Source: JAGOPY01 sp964619555 (GTDB lineage Bacteria; Bacteroidota; Bacteroidia; Bacteroidales; JAGOPY01). Taken from it: a DNA stretch of 64,000 nt. Positions 1-9,466 of the stretch are shown piece by piece (position 1 is the first letter of the stretch; the number at the start of each line of letters is the position of its first letter). The notes beneath the pieces were generated by a model. The model saw only the letters and a list, made by a program, of their open reading frames with translations. It was not told the DNA's origin and did not search any database. Made by a program: the position numbers and the translations under genes. The stretch spans positions 6,482 through 70,481 of the forward strand of contig CAZUDV010000018.1 of the NCBI GenBank assembly GCA_964619555.1, read 5' to 3'.

Positions 1-1026
1 GTTTGCGGGGCCAGGGAGAATAATCTGAAAGGCTTCGATGTTAAATTCCCCTTGAACATCCTGACAGTCGTGACCGGAGTAAGCGGTTCGGGGAAATCGT
101 CGCTGGTAAGGGATATCCTCTACCCCGCCCTGCGCAGGATTTATGGCGGATACAATGAGAAGACCGGCCGGTACGGCAGGATTTCCGGGGATTACCATCG
201 TATTTCAATGGTCGAAATGGTGGACCAGAATCCGATCGGAAGGTCTTCCAGGTCAAATCCTGCCACTTACCTGAAGGCATATGACGAGATCCGGAATTTG
301 TTCGCAGACCTGCAAACATCCAAGATCAGAGGATATAAGCCAGGCTACTTCTCCTTCAATATTCCCGGGGGAAGGTGCGAAGAATGTGAAGGCGAAGGGG
401 TGGTAAGGATAGAGATGCAGTTTATGGCCGACCTGACCCTGACCTGCGAAGCCTGCGGTGGGTCGCGTTTCAAAGATGAGGTCCTGGATGTCAGATTCCA
501 GGGTAAAAGCATAGTGGATGTGCTGGACATGACCATCGACGAAGCAATTGACTTTTTCGGAACCGCCAAATCACACCTTAACACCTGCAGGCGAATTACG
601 GAAAGGCTCAAACCTTTACAGGATGTAGGTTTAGGCTATTTAAAACTGGGACAGTCATCCAGCACCCTCAGCGGAGGTGAGGCGCAACGCATTAAACTGG
701 CTTATTTTCTTACCAGGGGCGCCAGCCAGGAACCCACCCTTTTTATCTTCGATGAACCCACCACCGGCCTGCATTTCCACGATATCCGCAAACTGATGGA
801 TGCATTTGAAGCGCTGATCGAAAAAGGGCATTCCATCATCGTCATAGAACATAATATGGAAGTGGTCAAATGCGCAGACTGGATCATTGACCTCGGGCCG
901 GAAGGTGGCGATGCCGGGGGAAGGATCGTCTTTGAAGGCAAGCCGGAGGAACTGGCCACCGTGAAAGAATCCCATACAGGGAAGTTTCTACAGGAAAAAC
1001 TGGCCAGGACTAATTTTGAATTTTGA
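1..1026 (+). CDS. uvrA: Excinuclease ABC subunit A, C-terminal part (partial at window edge)
   Basis: This is the second ABC module of UvrA, the damage-recognition ATPase of nucleotide excision repair. The reading frame is open from base 1, so the N-terminal half lies outside the window. In the 341 visible residues there is a Walker A (GVSGSGKSS, about 26-34), a zinc finger with the spacing CX2CX19CX2C (Cys about 126, 129, 149, 152), the ABC signature LSGGEAQR (about 223) and a Walker B, FIFDEPTTG (about 248). These match the family closely. The stop codon lies inside a period-7 AT-rich array (1012-1067). It could be a UvrA1 or UvrA2 paralogue; the fragment does not settle this. Confidence 0.96.
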   Translation, partial: VCGARENNLKGFDVKFPLNILTVVTGVSGSGKSSLVRDILYPALRRIYGGYNEKTGRYGRISGDYHRISMVEMVDQNPIGRSSRSNPATYLKAYDEIRNLFADLQTSKIRGYKPGYFSFNIPGGRCEECEGEGVVRIEMQFMADLTLTCEACGGSRFKDEVLDVRFQGKSIVDVLDMTIDEAIDFFGTAKSHLNTCRRITERLKPLQDVGLGYLKLGQSSSTLSGGEAQRIKLAYFLTRGASQEPTLFIFDEPTTGLHFHDIRKLMDAFEALIEKGHSIIVIEHNMEVVKCADWIIDLGPEGGDAGGRIVFEGKPEELATVKESHTGKFLQEKLARTNFEF

Positions 1027-1067
1027 GTTTTAAATTTTGAATGGACTTGAGATTTGAGCATTGACAT
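1012..1067. repeat. Period-7 AT-rich degenerate tandem array at uvrA 3' end
   Basis: Eight consecutive heptamers can be read: AATTTTG twice, AGTTTTA, AATTTTG, AATGGAC, then TTGAGAT, TTGAGCA, TTGACAT. The first units overlap the uvrA stop codon (1024-1026). Similar period-7 arrays occur at 12869-12931 and 26292-26333. Function is unknown. Confidence 0.6.
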
Positions 1068-1113
1068 CTTTAAAAATGTCATTACATTTACCTATTAACA
1101 AAACTTATACTGG

Positions 1114-2631
1114 GTGTATCCTGATCCTTTAAGGACAAAAATTTTTCTTTACATTCTGTTGCTGCTGGCTGGAATTTTACCTAATTCCCTTTATTGCCAG
1201 ACTTCATATGATGTAATCTATGCCACAGATAATGATGAAGAGATGTTTGATGCCATTTTACATTCTTCCGGAAATATTTATTTATCCGGAAGAACACGAA
1301 TCCCGGGCACAAATAACATGTTTCCATTATTGATGAAGATTGATGAAACAGGAGGATTGGAGGTATTAGAATGGTCCCATCTTGATACGATTGGTCATTT
1401 CCCTCAATTGCTGGAAATGGACAATGGTAATATCATGTTGATTGGACAATATGGTTTAATATCAGGAAATGAAACCGATCAGAGATGGATCAGGATAATA
1501 GATCCCGGTCTTAATTTCGTTTCAGATCATTTCTTCTCCCAGGACACATCCTATATTTCAGTTTATCAGAACAATGCAGTAATTGATTCGTATGGTGAAG
1601 TTGCTGTTCTTGGTACAGTGGAAATGAATAGTATTAATCCGGGGTATACGACCCTGGATTTTTATATGGCTAAGTACTCACAGGATGGACATTCAAGGGG
1701 TTTCCAGGTTTACCCTTTCGAAAATCATAGTGAACAAGTATTTGATCTGACTTGTATACCAGGAACGGATGAATATCTGGCAATAACGAGTGCCTTTTTC
1801 ATCGGAATGCCATACCCTCAGCTTGTCAGAATCAGCCATAGCCTGGAAATATTAAGTCACATCTGGTATACAGGCTCTGTAGATCTTCATAGTCCCTGTG
1901 TTCCTAGCCGTTGGATAAACAATTCAACTTTTTTAATTACCGCTGTAGAACCAGAATGGTTAGGAAATGATGACCAGTTTGCGGTCCATAAATCGGATAT
2001 GAACGCCCAGATTTCTAAATCTTTAATCATGGGTAAACCGGATACCTGCGATTATTCGGGATGGTTTAACAATACTGTTTATGTGAATGATTCCACGATT
2101 TATGTTGGGGGCTTTATGAATTATATCACCTTCTGGACCTTACAACCTGCCCTCGTTGAGCTCTATCTGATCGATACAAATCTTAATATACTGGGATACA
2201 GGCAATTCGGTGGTGATATGAATTATATGCTAAATGGCATTACTTCGACCTCAGATGGTGGTTGCTTATTATATGCATCAGCTTATTCTGACACAAATGA
2301 ATATCAGCGGGATGTCCATATTTTTAAAGTACCTCGCGATAGTATTCAGATCATCACGTCGTTTCATGAATTACCGAATGATTGTCTGCAATTATCAACG
2401 GTTTACCCTGATCCAGTACGTGATGTCTTGAATATTCCATTGGATGACTATATTGATTATATCAACATTCAGGTTTATGGAATAAATGGAAAAAAGGTGC
2501 TGGATGTTGAAATGGAAGGTACAGGAAATCTGATCACCCTTAATATCCAGAATCTGATTTCCGGAGTCTATGTATTTAATGTCTCATCCGCCGGAAGTTG
2601 CATTTCTTCCGGTAAATTTATCAAACGTTAG
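1114..2631 (+). CDS. Secreted protein with T9SS type A C-terminal sorting domain
   Basis: The 505-residue product has an N-terminal hydrophobic signal (KIFLYILLLLAGILPNSLYCQ region) and ends with a type IX secretion sorting domain of about 80 residues, with the pattern VYPDPVRDVLNIP, a hydrophobic core around IQVYGINGKKV, and SGVYVFNV near the end. The central 400 residues read as beta-propeller-like repeats with many Asp-Gly turns (for example SDGGCLLYASAYS) but I do not recognise a named domain. The start is a GTG at 1114, chosen because it opens directly into the signal peptide; no strong ribosome binding site is visible. The gene is clearly more AT-rich than its neighbours, which suggests weak selection or recent acquisition. 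It is probably displayed on or released from the cell surface. Confidence 0.85.
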   Translation: MYPDPLRTKIFLYILLLLAGILPNSLYCQTSYDVIYATDNDEEMFDAILHSSGNIYLSGRTRIPGTNNMFPLLMKIDETGGLEVLEWSHLDTIGHFPQLLEMDNGNIMLIGQYGLISGNETDQRWIRIIDPGLNFVSDHFFSQDTSYISVYQNNAVIDSYGEVAVLGTVEMNSINPGYTTLDFYMAKYSQDGHSRGFQVYPFENHSEQVFDLTCIPGTDEYLAITSAFFIGMPYPQLVRISHSLEILSHIWYTGSVDLHSPCVPSRWINNSTFLITAVEPEWLGNDDQFAVHKSDMNAQISKSLIMGKPDTCDYSGWFNNTVYVNDSTIYVGGFMNYITFWTLQPALVELYLIDTNLNILGYRQFGGDMNYMLNGITSTSDGGCLLYASAYSDTNEYQRDVHIFKVPRDSIQIITSFHELPNDCLQLSTVYPDPVRDVLNIPLDDYIDYINIQVYGINGKKVLDVEMEGTGNLITLNIQNLISGVYVFNVSSAGSCISSGKFIKR

Positions 2632-2657
2632 CTGAGATAAAGAAATTTCAACGTCAT

Positions 2658-3395
2658 TCAGGAGCGCTGTTTCACCACTTCAAACAGCAGCACTCCTGCC
2701 GCGACTGACACATTCAGGGATGAAATCTCCCCCAGCATCGGTATTTTGACCAGGCTGTCACATAGTTTTTGGAGTGGCGGGTAAATGCCTTTTTCTTCGG
2801 AACCCATAATAATGGCGAGTGGCCGGGTAAAATCTTCATGGTAATAAAAAGCCGGGGCATGCTCCGTGGCGCCGATGATGGTAAAGCCGCTCTGTTTGAG
2901 GAATTCCGCTGTAACCATGAGAGACCTTTCCCGGCACACGGGAATGGTCATCAGGGCACCGGCAGAGGTCCGGATAGCCTCCTCATTGATCTGGGCAATG
3001 CCCTGGGCCGGTATGACGATGCCGTCTACCCCTGCGCACGCTGCCGTCCGGCAGATGGCCCCAAAGTTCCGCACATCAGTAATACTGTCCAGCATCAGGA
3101 GGAATGGCACTTTCCCTTCCTCGAACAACATCGGGACCAGTTGATCCAATGAGTGATAACTGATCCCTGAAATAAAGGCAATGACCCCCTGGTGGTTCTT
3201 CCTGGTCACCCGGTCCAGTTTCTCCGGCGGAACAAACTGAAATGGGATCCCGCGTTCTTTAAGTAATTGCAAAAGTTCTGCTGAAAAGGACCCCTGCAAT
3301 CCTTTCCGGAACAATACCCGGTCAATCTCCTTCCCGCTGCGAAGGGCCTCAGCGACAGGGTGAAGACCGTAGATCATATTCTCTTTCTTAATCAT
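2658..3395 (-). CDS. rlmB: 23S rRNA (guanosine-2'-O-)-methyltransferase RlmB / SpoU-type TrmH family
   Basis: SpoU-family (SPOUT fold) RNA 2'-O-ribose methyltransferase. The N-terminal substrate-binding domain begins with IYGLHPVAEALRSGKEIDRVL. The C-terminal catalytic domain carries the three motifs of the family: LDSITDVRNFGAICRTA (motif 1), IIMGSEEKGI (motif 2) and ISSLNVSVAAGVLLFE (motif 3). An open frame extends upstream to 3446, but the ATG at 3395 (MIKKENMIYGL) fits the family N-terminus and lies 17 bases after the stop of the GWxTD gene, so this start is preferred. It is the last gene of a minus-strand operon with rmuC and the GWxTD lipoprotein. Confidence 0.93.
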   Translation of the reverse strand: MIKKENMIYGLHPVAEALRSGKEIDRVLFRKGLQGSFSAELLQLLKERGIPFQFVPPEKLDRVTRKNHQGVIAFISGISYHSLDQLVPMLFEEGKVPFLLMLDSITDVRNFGAICRTAACAGVDGIVIPAQGIAQINEEAIRTSAGALMTIPVCRERSLMVTAEFLKQSGFTIIGATEHAPAFYYHEDFTRPLAIIMGSEEKGIYPPLQKLCDSLVKIPMLGEISSLNVSVAAGVLLFEVVKQRS

Positions 3396-3412
3396 TATCA
3401 GTATGTTAAAAC

Positions 3413-4672
3413 TTATCGCCGCCAACTCTGGACCGTAATATACCACGGATCCTTATAAGTCGGGGAGCGGAGCAACATAAAATCATTTTCAGTGAACGGA
3501 TTTTTAACTTTGACAAATGTAAAGGTCAGGGAGCTTCTGTTCTGAGGTTCTCCGTAGATCCATTCCTCAGATTTGTCGGTTCGGTAAACATAATTGGGTT
3601 TTCCCAGCACTGTATAGATCAGGCCCCTGTCAGTCTTCCATCCCGCCTGGTATGAAGCAAAGTACTGATTAGCCTCTTCCACATTGCCATAATACTTTTG
3701 TATAAGCATTTTTGCCCTTTCAGGCGAACCTGCTGTCTTAAGCCAGAAATCATCAACAGCCGCCTTGGGTTGGTCATTTGCCAGCAGGGAGTCGTACTCT
3801 CTTTTAGTGGAAATGTACCGTAACGGTTCGCGAAGCTGCTCTGCAGTATAGAGTTCCGGATATCCTTCCCCGAATACAAACAGCGTCAGTCCTTCTCTTT
3901 GCGTAGTATCTTTCCGGAAATGATAAAAACCCTCCCGGTCAAATGTTATCCAGTCGGTCTGTTCAGCAAGAACCGTGAGGCCGAAGAGGGAATCGGGCCG
4001 GTAATTGAAAACCGGTTCACGGTCTTCCAGAAAAGGCGGCCGGGCAATGGGGAACTCCCTGAAGTAGCAGCTCACAAATAAATGCTCCCAATCCAGGTCA
4101 CCGGACATCACACGGAATGGCTCACCGGGAGTGATGATATTTTTGAAGAGCAGGCTGGCATTCCGGTCGAATACCAGGAAATTCTGCCGGCCGTTGCGGT
4201 CTGATTTGGAGATGTTCACAAATGATTTTATTCCTTTATTCCTATGAAAATCAAATAACTCCACCTCGACCACGTAATTTTCGGGAAACCGGGCAGGAAT
4301 GATAAAGGAGTGTATGGTCCCGGTATTCCGGCCATAATTGATCGAGTCCCCGGCAACCTCCGACCCGCCGGCCAGTACTTCTCCGGATTCATAACTTTTC
4401 ATCATTTTCCAGGATACCCGGTAGGAACATTGGTACAATCCTGAAAAGGGGTCCTTTTCATAAACAAGCTCACTATAATTGATACGCACGAACAAATCGG
4501 ACGTAGTGTCATTGGCATGATAAACCGCACATTTCATCCGGGCAAACTGCTGATCCGGCTGGTAAAGATAGGCCAGGTTGGTCAGGCTGGTCTGGTTTAC
4601 CGTGGAACATCCTGCCAGGAATCCGAACAGGAAAAATAGTACCCGGATATGATATTTATTCTGATCCTTCAT
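3413..4672 (-). CDS. GWxTD domain-containing lipoprotein
   Basis: The product has a lipoprotein signal peptide with lipobox LAGC shortly after the start, a beta-rich middle part, and a C-terminal GWxTD domain. The motif is visible as AGWKTDRGLIYTVLGKPN, followed by EWIYG. The domain is common in Bacteroidota, usually as a single-copy conserved gene of unknown role in the envelope. The ATG at 4672 (MKDQNKYHIRVLFF) is chosen over the upstream ATG at 4717, because it opens the signal peptide directly. It overlaps the rmuC 3' end by 17 bases, indicating translational coupling. Biochemical function is unknown. Confidence 0.88.
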   Translation of the reverse strand: MKDQNKYHIRVLFFLFGFLAGCSTVNQTSLTNLAYLYQPDQQFARMKCAVYHANDTTSDLFVRINYSELVYEKDPFSGLYQCSYRVSWKMMKSYESGEVLAGGSEVAGDSINYGRNTGTIHSFIIPARFPENYVVEVELFDFHRNKGIKSFVNISKSDRNGRQNFLVFDRNASLLFKNIITPGEPFRVMSGDLDWEHLFVSCYFREFPIARPPFLEDREPVFNYRPDSLFGLTVLAEQTDWITFDREGFYHFRKDTTQREGLTLFVFGEGYPELYTAEQLREPLRYISTKREYDSLLANDQPKAAVDDFWLKTAGSPERAKMLIQKYYGNVEEANQYFASYQAGWKTDRGLIYTVLGKPNYVYRTDKSEEWIYGEPQNRSSLTFTFVKVKNPFTENDFMLLRSPTYKDPWYITVQSWRR

Positions 4673-5990
4673 TCTCTGCCAGGAATTTCCCCGATAGCGT
4701 CTTTTCGGTTTTAACACCCAGTTCTTTCAGCCGTTCCGCCTGTCTGACCAGGTTCCCCTTCCCGCTGGTCAGTTTCTTATGGGCATCCTGGTATGTGTTT
4801 TGCAAGGAATTGATCTGAGTGCCGATCTTTTCCAGATCATTGATGAAGTTCACGAACTTGTCGTACAGGCTATTTCCCTGCCTGGCAATTTCGAGTGCAT
4901 TCTGGGTCTGTTTTTCATGCTTCCAGATGGATTCGACCGTCTTCAGAGTGGCCAGCAAGGTTGTCGGGCTGACAATCACAATACGCCTCTGCCAGGCATA
5001 ATTGAACAACTCGGGTTCGTACTGAATGGCAGCACTGAAGGCTGATTCCAGGGGCATGAACATCAGCACGAAATCAGGGGTGTCCAGTGACAGGGCCGCA
5101 GAATAATTCTTTTCACTAAGGCTTTTTACATGATCCCTGACCGAATCGTTATGCATTTTGAGAAAGCGTTCTTTTTCTGCGTCATCCGGTGTATTCACGA
5201 ACCGTTCATAGGCTACGAGCGACACTTTTGAATCGATGATGATGTGTTTCTTCTCAGGTAAAAGCACCACCACATCCGGCCGCAGGATCGTACCGTCTTC
5301 CGACTTATCGGTATATTGCGTGTAATATTCCTTGCCTTTTTCCAGGCCTGATTGTTCCAGGATCCGGTCCAGGATGAGTTCGCCCCAGTTTCCCATCTTC
5401 TTGGTGTCGGATTTCAGGGCACGTGTCAGATTGTTGGCCTCTTCGCTTATCTGGGTGTTCAGATCGTGAAGCTTCTTGAGTTCAACCTTCAGGTCTGACT
5501 GGTCCCGTAATCCTTTCTCATAAGTGTCCTCCACTTTTTTCTCGAACTTTTCAATCTTATCTTTCAACGGGGTAAGAATATCACTGATGTTCTTCTGGTT
5601 AAGGGTTGTAAATTCCTTGGAATTCTCCTTAAGTATCTTATTAGCGATGTTTTCAAATTCAGAGCTGAATTTTTTCTGGAGATCCTCAATCTCGGATTTC
5701 TGTTCCACCAGCTTATTCTGCAGATTAATAAAATCAGCTTCGAGGCGGGCATACTTCACGGAGATTTCCCCGGAGTTGGCCCTTTCCGCTTCCGTTTCCC
5801 TTGTCAATCGCTGATTCTCGGCCTGCAGTAATGACAACTTCTCACCACTGACTGCCAGGTCCTTTTCTATGTCCATCCGAACCTGCTTCAGCGAGTTTAC
5901 TTTTCCAGCCATCCACAACCTCATGATCACCAGACCAATCAGCAGTCCCGCAATGCCCGCTATTAATATATACACAATCTGCATATCCAT
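4656..5990 (-). CDS. rmuC: RmuC family DNA recombination protein
   Basis: RmuC proteins are membrane-anchored, nuclease-like proteins that limit recombination at inverted repeats in E. coli. The 444-residue product has one N-terminal membrane segment (IVYILIAGIAGLLIGLVIM), a long Glu/Lys/Gln-rich coiled coil (about 25-190), and the RmuC domain (about 195-410). Recognisable pieces are MGNWGELILDRILEQSGL, RPDVVVLLPEKKHIIIDSKV and FVLMFMPLESAF. Length and architecture are normal for the family. It is the first gene of the minus-strand operon continuing into the GWxTD lipoprotein and rlmB. Confidence 0.95.
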   Translation of the reverse strand: MDMQIVYILIAGIAGLLIGLVIMRLWMAGKVNSLKQVRMDIEKDLAVSGEKLSLLQAENQRLTRETEAERANSGEISVKYARLEADFINLQNKLVEQKSEIEDLQKKFSSEFENIANKILKENSKEFTTLNQKNISDILTPLKDKIEKFEKKVEDTYEKGLRDQSDLKVELKKLHDLNTQISEEANNLTRALKSDTKKMGNWGELILDRILEQSGLEKGKEYYTQYTDKSEDGTILRPDVVVLLPEKKHIIIDSKVSLVAYERFVNTPDDAEKERFLKMHNDSVRDHVKSLSEKNYSAALSLDTPDFVLMFMPLESAFSAAIQYEPELFNYAWQRRIVIVSPTTLLATLKTVESIWKHEKQTQNALEIARQGNSLYDKFVNFINDLEKIGTQINSLQNTYQDAHKKLTSGKGNLVRQAERLKELGVKTEKTLSGKFLAENEGSE

Positions 5991-6073
5991 TTTAATTTTT
6001 TATAAAAGTAAATAATTAAGGCTGGAAGAGGCTTTTCTGAAGCCTGAAAAATTATTAAATTTACGGCAAATAC

Positions 6074-6898
6074 ATGGTCCCTATGAAGAATCTGCCTGTG
6101 CTCCCGATACTTCCCCTTATCTGTTTTCTGGGCACGCTTTTCAACTTACCGGCCCAGGATGTCATCACCGCACGACCATACGGCGAAGCTAACCTGATAC
6201 AGGACTTCCTTTGCTCCGAGGTGTTCTACCCGGAAACGGACCTGCAGGAAGGCACGGAAGGGACGGTTGTGATCAGCTTTATTGTTACGGAGGCCGGTGA
6301 TGTTACCGATGTCCGGATCAAGGAATCCGTAAGTCCAGAGATTGACCGGGAAGCACTGAGGCTGTTCAGCAGACTGCTGTGGGAGCCGGCGACCAGGATG
6401 GGGCAACCGGTAGCCACCATCAATGAATTCCCGATCCGGTTCAACATCAAGAAATATCAGAAACATTGCCGGCAAAGGGGATATGACAGAGATGTAAACC
6501 CCTTCGACCCTGTCGACTCAACATTAATGGTTTACGAAACCACCAAAGTGGACAAGCCTCCCTATGCCAATTTCGAAGATAAAACCATGTCGCTGCCAAA
6601 ATTCATCAATGCCAATATACGTTATCCGGAAACTGCCTTCAGGCAAAGCATATCGGGTAATGTCAGGCTCAGGTTCGTGGTAGAGCCCAATGGACGGGTG
6701 TCTAATATCAAAGTCCTCGAACCTGTAAGCGGAGGATGTACCCAGGAAGCGATCCGGTTGCTGGAACTGGTTAAATGGATGCCTGGCATCAAAAACGGCA
6801 TGGCTGTCAGAACCTTTATGAATCTGGATATTAGCTTCAGGCTCCCGGAAGATTCAGACATGAAGATGTTCGAGAACAGCCAGATGAACTCGAACTGA
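6074..6898 (+). CDS. Secreted protein with two TonB C-terminal-like domains
   Basis: The 274-residue product has a signal peptide (LPILPLICFLGTLFNLPAQ) and two copies of the TonB C-terminal fold. The first is at about 45-125 (FYPETDLQEGTEGTVVISFI, then EIDREALRLFSRLLWEPA). The second is at about 175-262 (RYPETAFRQSISGNVRLRFV, then TQEAIRLLELVKWMPGIKNG). Canonical TonB has one such domain, plus a transmembrane anchor and a proline-rich linker. Here there is a cleavable-looking signal and no Pro-rich spacer, so it is probably a periplasmic TonB-like scaffold, not a true energy transducer. The start could also be the ATG at 6083. Confidence 0.85.
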   Translation: MVPMKNLPVLPILPLICFLGTLFNLPAQDVITARPYGEANLIQDFLCSEVFYPETDLQEGTEGTVVISFIVTEAGDVTDVRIKESVSPEIDREALRLFSRLLWEPATRMGQPVATINEFPIRFNIKKYQKHCRQRGYDRDVNPFDPVDSTLMVYETTKVDKPPYANFEDKTMSLPKFINANIRYPETAFRQSISGNVRLRFVVEPNGRVSNIKVLEPVSGGCTQEAIRLLELVKWMPGIKNGMAVRTFMNLDISFRLPEDSDMKMFENSQMNSN

Positions 6899-6901
6899 CA
6901 A

Positions 6902-7378
6902 TCAGCGCAGCCGGTCGACCGATCTCACCAATCGCTCATCTTTAACAATGAAACGGTTAGAAAGGATCAGAAAGATCAGGACAATAAGCGGGAAATAGAT
7001 CCCTGCCTCATCCAGGTAATTCGGAGTTACCGACAGCTTATTCTCAACGATTCGTGCGTAAACGAAGAAGATCAACCCTATCAGGACAATATCCGTAAAT
7101 ATCGCCAGTCTGACCAGTTTTAACTGCCTCATCCGGTTTTTATAGAGAAATATACTGACCAGTGTCAGGGCGGCAGTAAACAGGTTCAGAAGAAGAAGAG
7201 GCAAAACCGTCATGAATGAAAATCCGGAACCTTCTCCCGGCACCATGTTCCGGAAACCATATATATACAGCTTGTAAGTATGCAGGTCGGAATAAACCCC
7301 AGCAAACGGGAACAGGAACAATACAAGACTGGCCAGAAATGCCAGGACAAGGAATAAGGTTTGAATGCGCTGGATCAT
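6902..7378 (-). CDS. DUF4293 family membrane protein
   Basis: A 158-residue integral membrane protein with four predicted hydrophobic segments. It begins with MIQRIQTLFLVLAFLASLV, the hallmark start of the Bacteroidota DUF4293 family. Function is unknown. It is convergent with the TonB-domain gene (only three bases between stops) and divergent from lgt. Confidence 0.87.
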   Translation of the reverse strand: MIQRIQTLFLVLAFLASLVLFLFPFAGVYSDLHTYKLYIYGFRNMVPGEGSGFSFMTVLPLLLLNLFTAALTLVSIFLYKNRMRQLKLVRLAIFTDIVLIGLIFFVYARIVENKLSVTPNYLDEAGIYFPLIVLIFLILSNRFIVKDERLVRSVDRLR

Positions 7379-7449
7379 AAATTTGAATTCATGGTTTGAT
7401 ACGCAAATATAAAAACAATACCTGCCGGATGGGATAAGGCAAAGGTTGT

Positions 7450-7457
7450 TATTTTTG
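7450..7457 (+). promoter_or_regulatory. Bacteroidota -7 box upstream of lgt
   Basis: TATTTTTG matches the Bacteroidota -7 consensus TAnnTTTG and lies 31 bases before the lgt start codon. No clear -33 TTTG is visible. Confidence 0.45.
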
Positions 7458-7488
7458 TATTCTTTAGATTATCCATTATAACTCAACC

Positions 7489-8655
7489 ATGTATCCGCGC
7501 TTAAGCGACCTGTTCAACGATCTACTCGGGACCAGTTTCAGTTTCCCGGTGCAGACTTACGGTTTTTTCGTCGCCATGGCCTTTCTTACCGCCGGTGTGG
7601 TAGTCTATTTTGAATACAAGAGGAAAGAGAGGGAGAAAGTCCTCCTTCCACAGGAAAAACTGGTCTGGAAAGGTAAGCCGGCAGGGACGACGGAGCTGGC
7701 GCTCACGGCTATTGCTGGTTTTGCCATCGGATTTAAGCTCATCGGCATAGTTTTCGATTACGATTTCTTTTCCAGTAATCCGCAGCGTTATGTCCTTTCA
7801 GGAGACGGGAGCTGGCTGGGTGGCCTGCTGGTCGCAGCCGGCATGACTGCCTTCACTTATTACGGCAAGCAAAAAAAGAAACTCGACAAACCGGTGCAGG
7901 TGAAAGAAACGGTCCATCCCTACCAGCTTACCGGCAATATTATCCTGGTTGCCGCTTTTGCCGGTATTGCCGGTGCGAAACTCTTCGATGTGGTGGAGCA
8001 CCTGGATGAGTTGTTCCGGGATCCCCTCGGCACCTTGTTTTCATTCAGCGGGTTAGCCTTTTACGGTGGATTGATCACAGCCGCGTTCGTGGTATCCTGG
8101 TATGTTGAAAAAAATCATATCCCCTGGCCGGTAAATGCGGATATCGTGGCGCCCGGACTGATGCTGGCCTACGGGATCGGCCGGATCGGATGCCAGTTAT
8201 CGGGCGACGGGTGCTGGGGAATTGTCAACCTTTCCCCAAAACCGGATTGGATGGGATTCCTGCCGGATTGGATGTGGGCATTCAATTACCCGCACAATGT
8301 CATCAACGAAGGGATCATTATGGAAGGCTGCGATGGAAAGCACTGCCATGTGCTGGATCAACCGGTCTTTCCCACCCCATTTTACGAAACCTGCATGGCA
8401 TTTCTCTTTTTCATCGTGCTGTGGTCCATCCGAAAAAAGATCAGGCTACATGGCATCCTGTTTTCTGTTTATTTAATCCTGAACGGGGCAGAAAGACTGA
8501 TCATTGAACAGATCCGGGTCAATATCAAATATCATTTCCTGGGAATACAATTCACACAGGCAGAGGCTATTGCAGTCGGATTGATCATAGCCGGGGTGGC
8601 AGGTATATTTTATTTCAGGTGGTGGAACGATCGAAGAAAAATTAAACTGGCATAG
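7489..8655 (+). CDS. lgt: Prolipoprotein diacylglyceryl transferase
   Basis: Lgt attaches diacylglycerol to the lipobox cysteine of prolipoproteins in the inner membrane. The product is polytopic and shows the conserved signature GRIGCQLSGDGCWGI, a Bacteroidota variant of GRIGNFxNxE. It also has PVFPTPFYETCMAFLFF and the late segment LILNGAERLIIEQIRVN. At 388 residues it is about 100 longer than the E. coli enzyme. The extra length comes from a charged, Lys-rich insert (about 115-145) and a segment around 250-285. It lies one base from the phosphatase gene and probably heads an lgt-IMPase-NfeD operon. Confidence 0.93.
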   Translation: MYPRLSDLFNDLLGTSFSFPVQTYGFFVAMAFLTAGVVVYFEYKRKEREKVLLPQEKLVWKGKPAGTTELALTAIAGFAIGFKLIGIVFDYDFFSSNPQRYVLSGDGSWLGGLLVAAGMTAFTYYGKQKKKLDKPVQVKETVHPYQLTGNIILVAAFAGIAGAKLFDVVEHLDELFRDPLGTLFSFSGLAFYGGLITAAFVVSWYVEKNHIPWPVNADIVAPGLMLAYGIGRIGCQLSGDGCWGIVNLSPKPDWMGFLPDWMWAFNYPHNVINEGIIMEGCDGKHCHVLDQPVFPTPFYETCMAFLFFIVLWSIRKKIRLHGILFSVYLILNGAERLIIEQIRVNIKYHFLGIQFTQAEAIAVGLIIAGVAGIFYFRWWNDRRKIKLA

Positions 8656-8656
8656 C

Positions 8657-9466
8657 ATGAATCTGGAAGACATAACCCTTAAGGTTAATGAGATCTGCAC
8701 CCGTAACGCAGGCTACATACGCGAGCAGTCTGCCTTGCTCCGGTCGGCGGATATCGAGTTGAAGGATGAGCATAATTTCGTCACTTATGTTGACCGGAAA
8801 TCGGAAGAGATGCTGGTTGACAACCTTTCGAAATTATTGCCGGAAGCAGGATTCCTGGCGGAAGAAGCACAATACGGACCGGATGGAATGGAATTGAGAT
8901 GGGTCATCGATCCCCTGGACGGGACCACCAATTTCATCCATGGGGTACCTATCTATTGTATCAGCATTGCCCTGATGGATAAAAATGAACCGTTGTTAGG
9001 TGTAGTGTATGAAATAATCCGAAACGAATGTTTTTATACCTGGAAGGGTGGCGCAGCCAAGCTGAATGGCAAGGTAATCCAGGTATCGCAAGCCAGGTCG
9101 CTGAAAAATTCCTTATTGGTAACCGGTTTCCCGTACATGCGGGATCATATCCTGGATGAATACACCGAACTTTTTAAGGGATTCATCAAAAGGACCCAGG
9201 ATTTAAGAAGGCTCGGCTCGGCTGCAGCAGACCTGGCCTTTGTCGCTGCGGGCCGGTTTGAGGGTTTTTACGAATATGGCCTGAGCCCATGGGATGTGGC
9301 TGCCGGGGCATTCCTGGTAAGGCAGGCCGGAGGCAAGGTGACCGACTTCACCGGCGGCAGGGAATTCCTTTTCGGTGGGACACTTGTTTCGAGCAATTAT
9401 CTGATCCATGAAGAAATGCTGGAAGTCATCCGCCGGTACTTCCTCACCAAAACCAATCACATATGA
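8657..9466 (+). CDS. Inositol monophosphatase family protein
   Basis: A Mg-dependent, Li-sensitive-type phosphatase of the SuhB/IMPase/CysQ superfamily. The metal-binding motifs are visible: EEA (about 73-75), the signature WVIDPLDGTTNFIHG (about 89-103), and WDVAAGAFLVRQAGG (about 213-227), with the second-motif Asp. Length (269 residues) is normal. Substrate is not determined by the sequence; candidates are inositol-1-phosphate or 3'-phosphoadenosine-5'-phosphate. The start is one base after the lgt stop. The stop overlaps the next gene in an ATGA. Confidence 0.93.
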   Translation: MNLEDITLKVNEICTRNAGYIREQSALLRSADIELKDEHNFVTYVDRKSEEMLVDNLSKLLPEAGFLAEEAQYGPDGMELRWVIDPLDGTTNFIHGVPIYCISIALMDKNEPLLGVVYEIIRNECFYTWKGGAAKLNGKVIQVSQARSLKNSLLVTGFPYMRDHILDEYTELFKGFIKRTQDLRRLGSAAADLAFVAAGRFEGFYEYGLSPWDVAAGAFLVRQAGGKVTDFTGGREFLFGGTLVSSNYLIHEEMLEVIRRYFLTKTNHI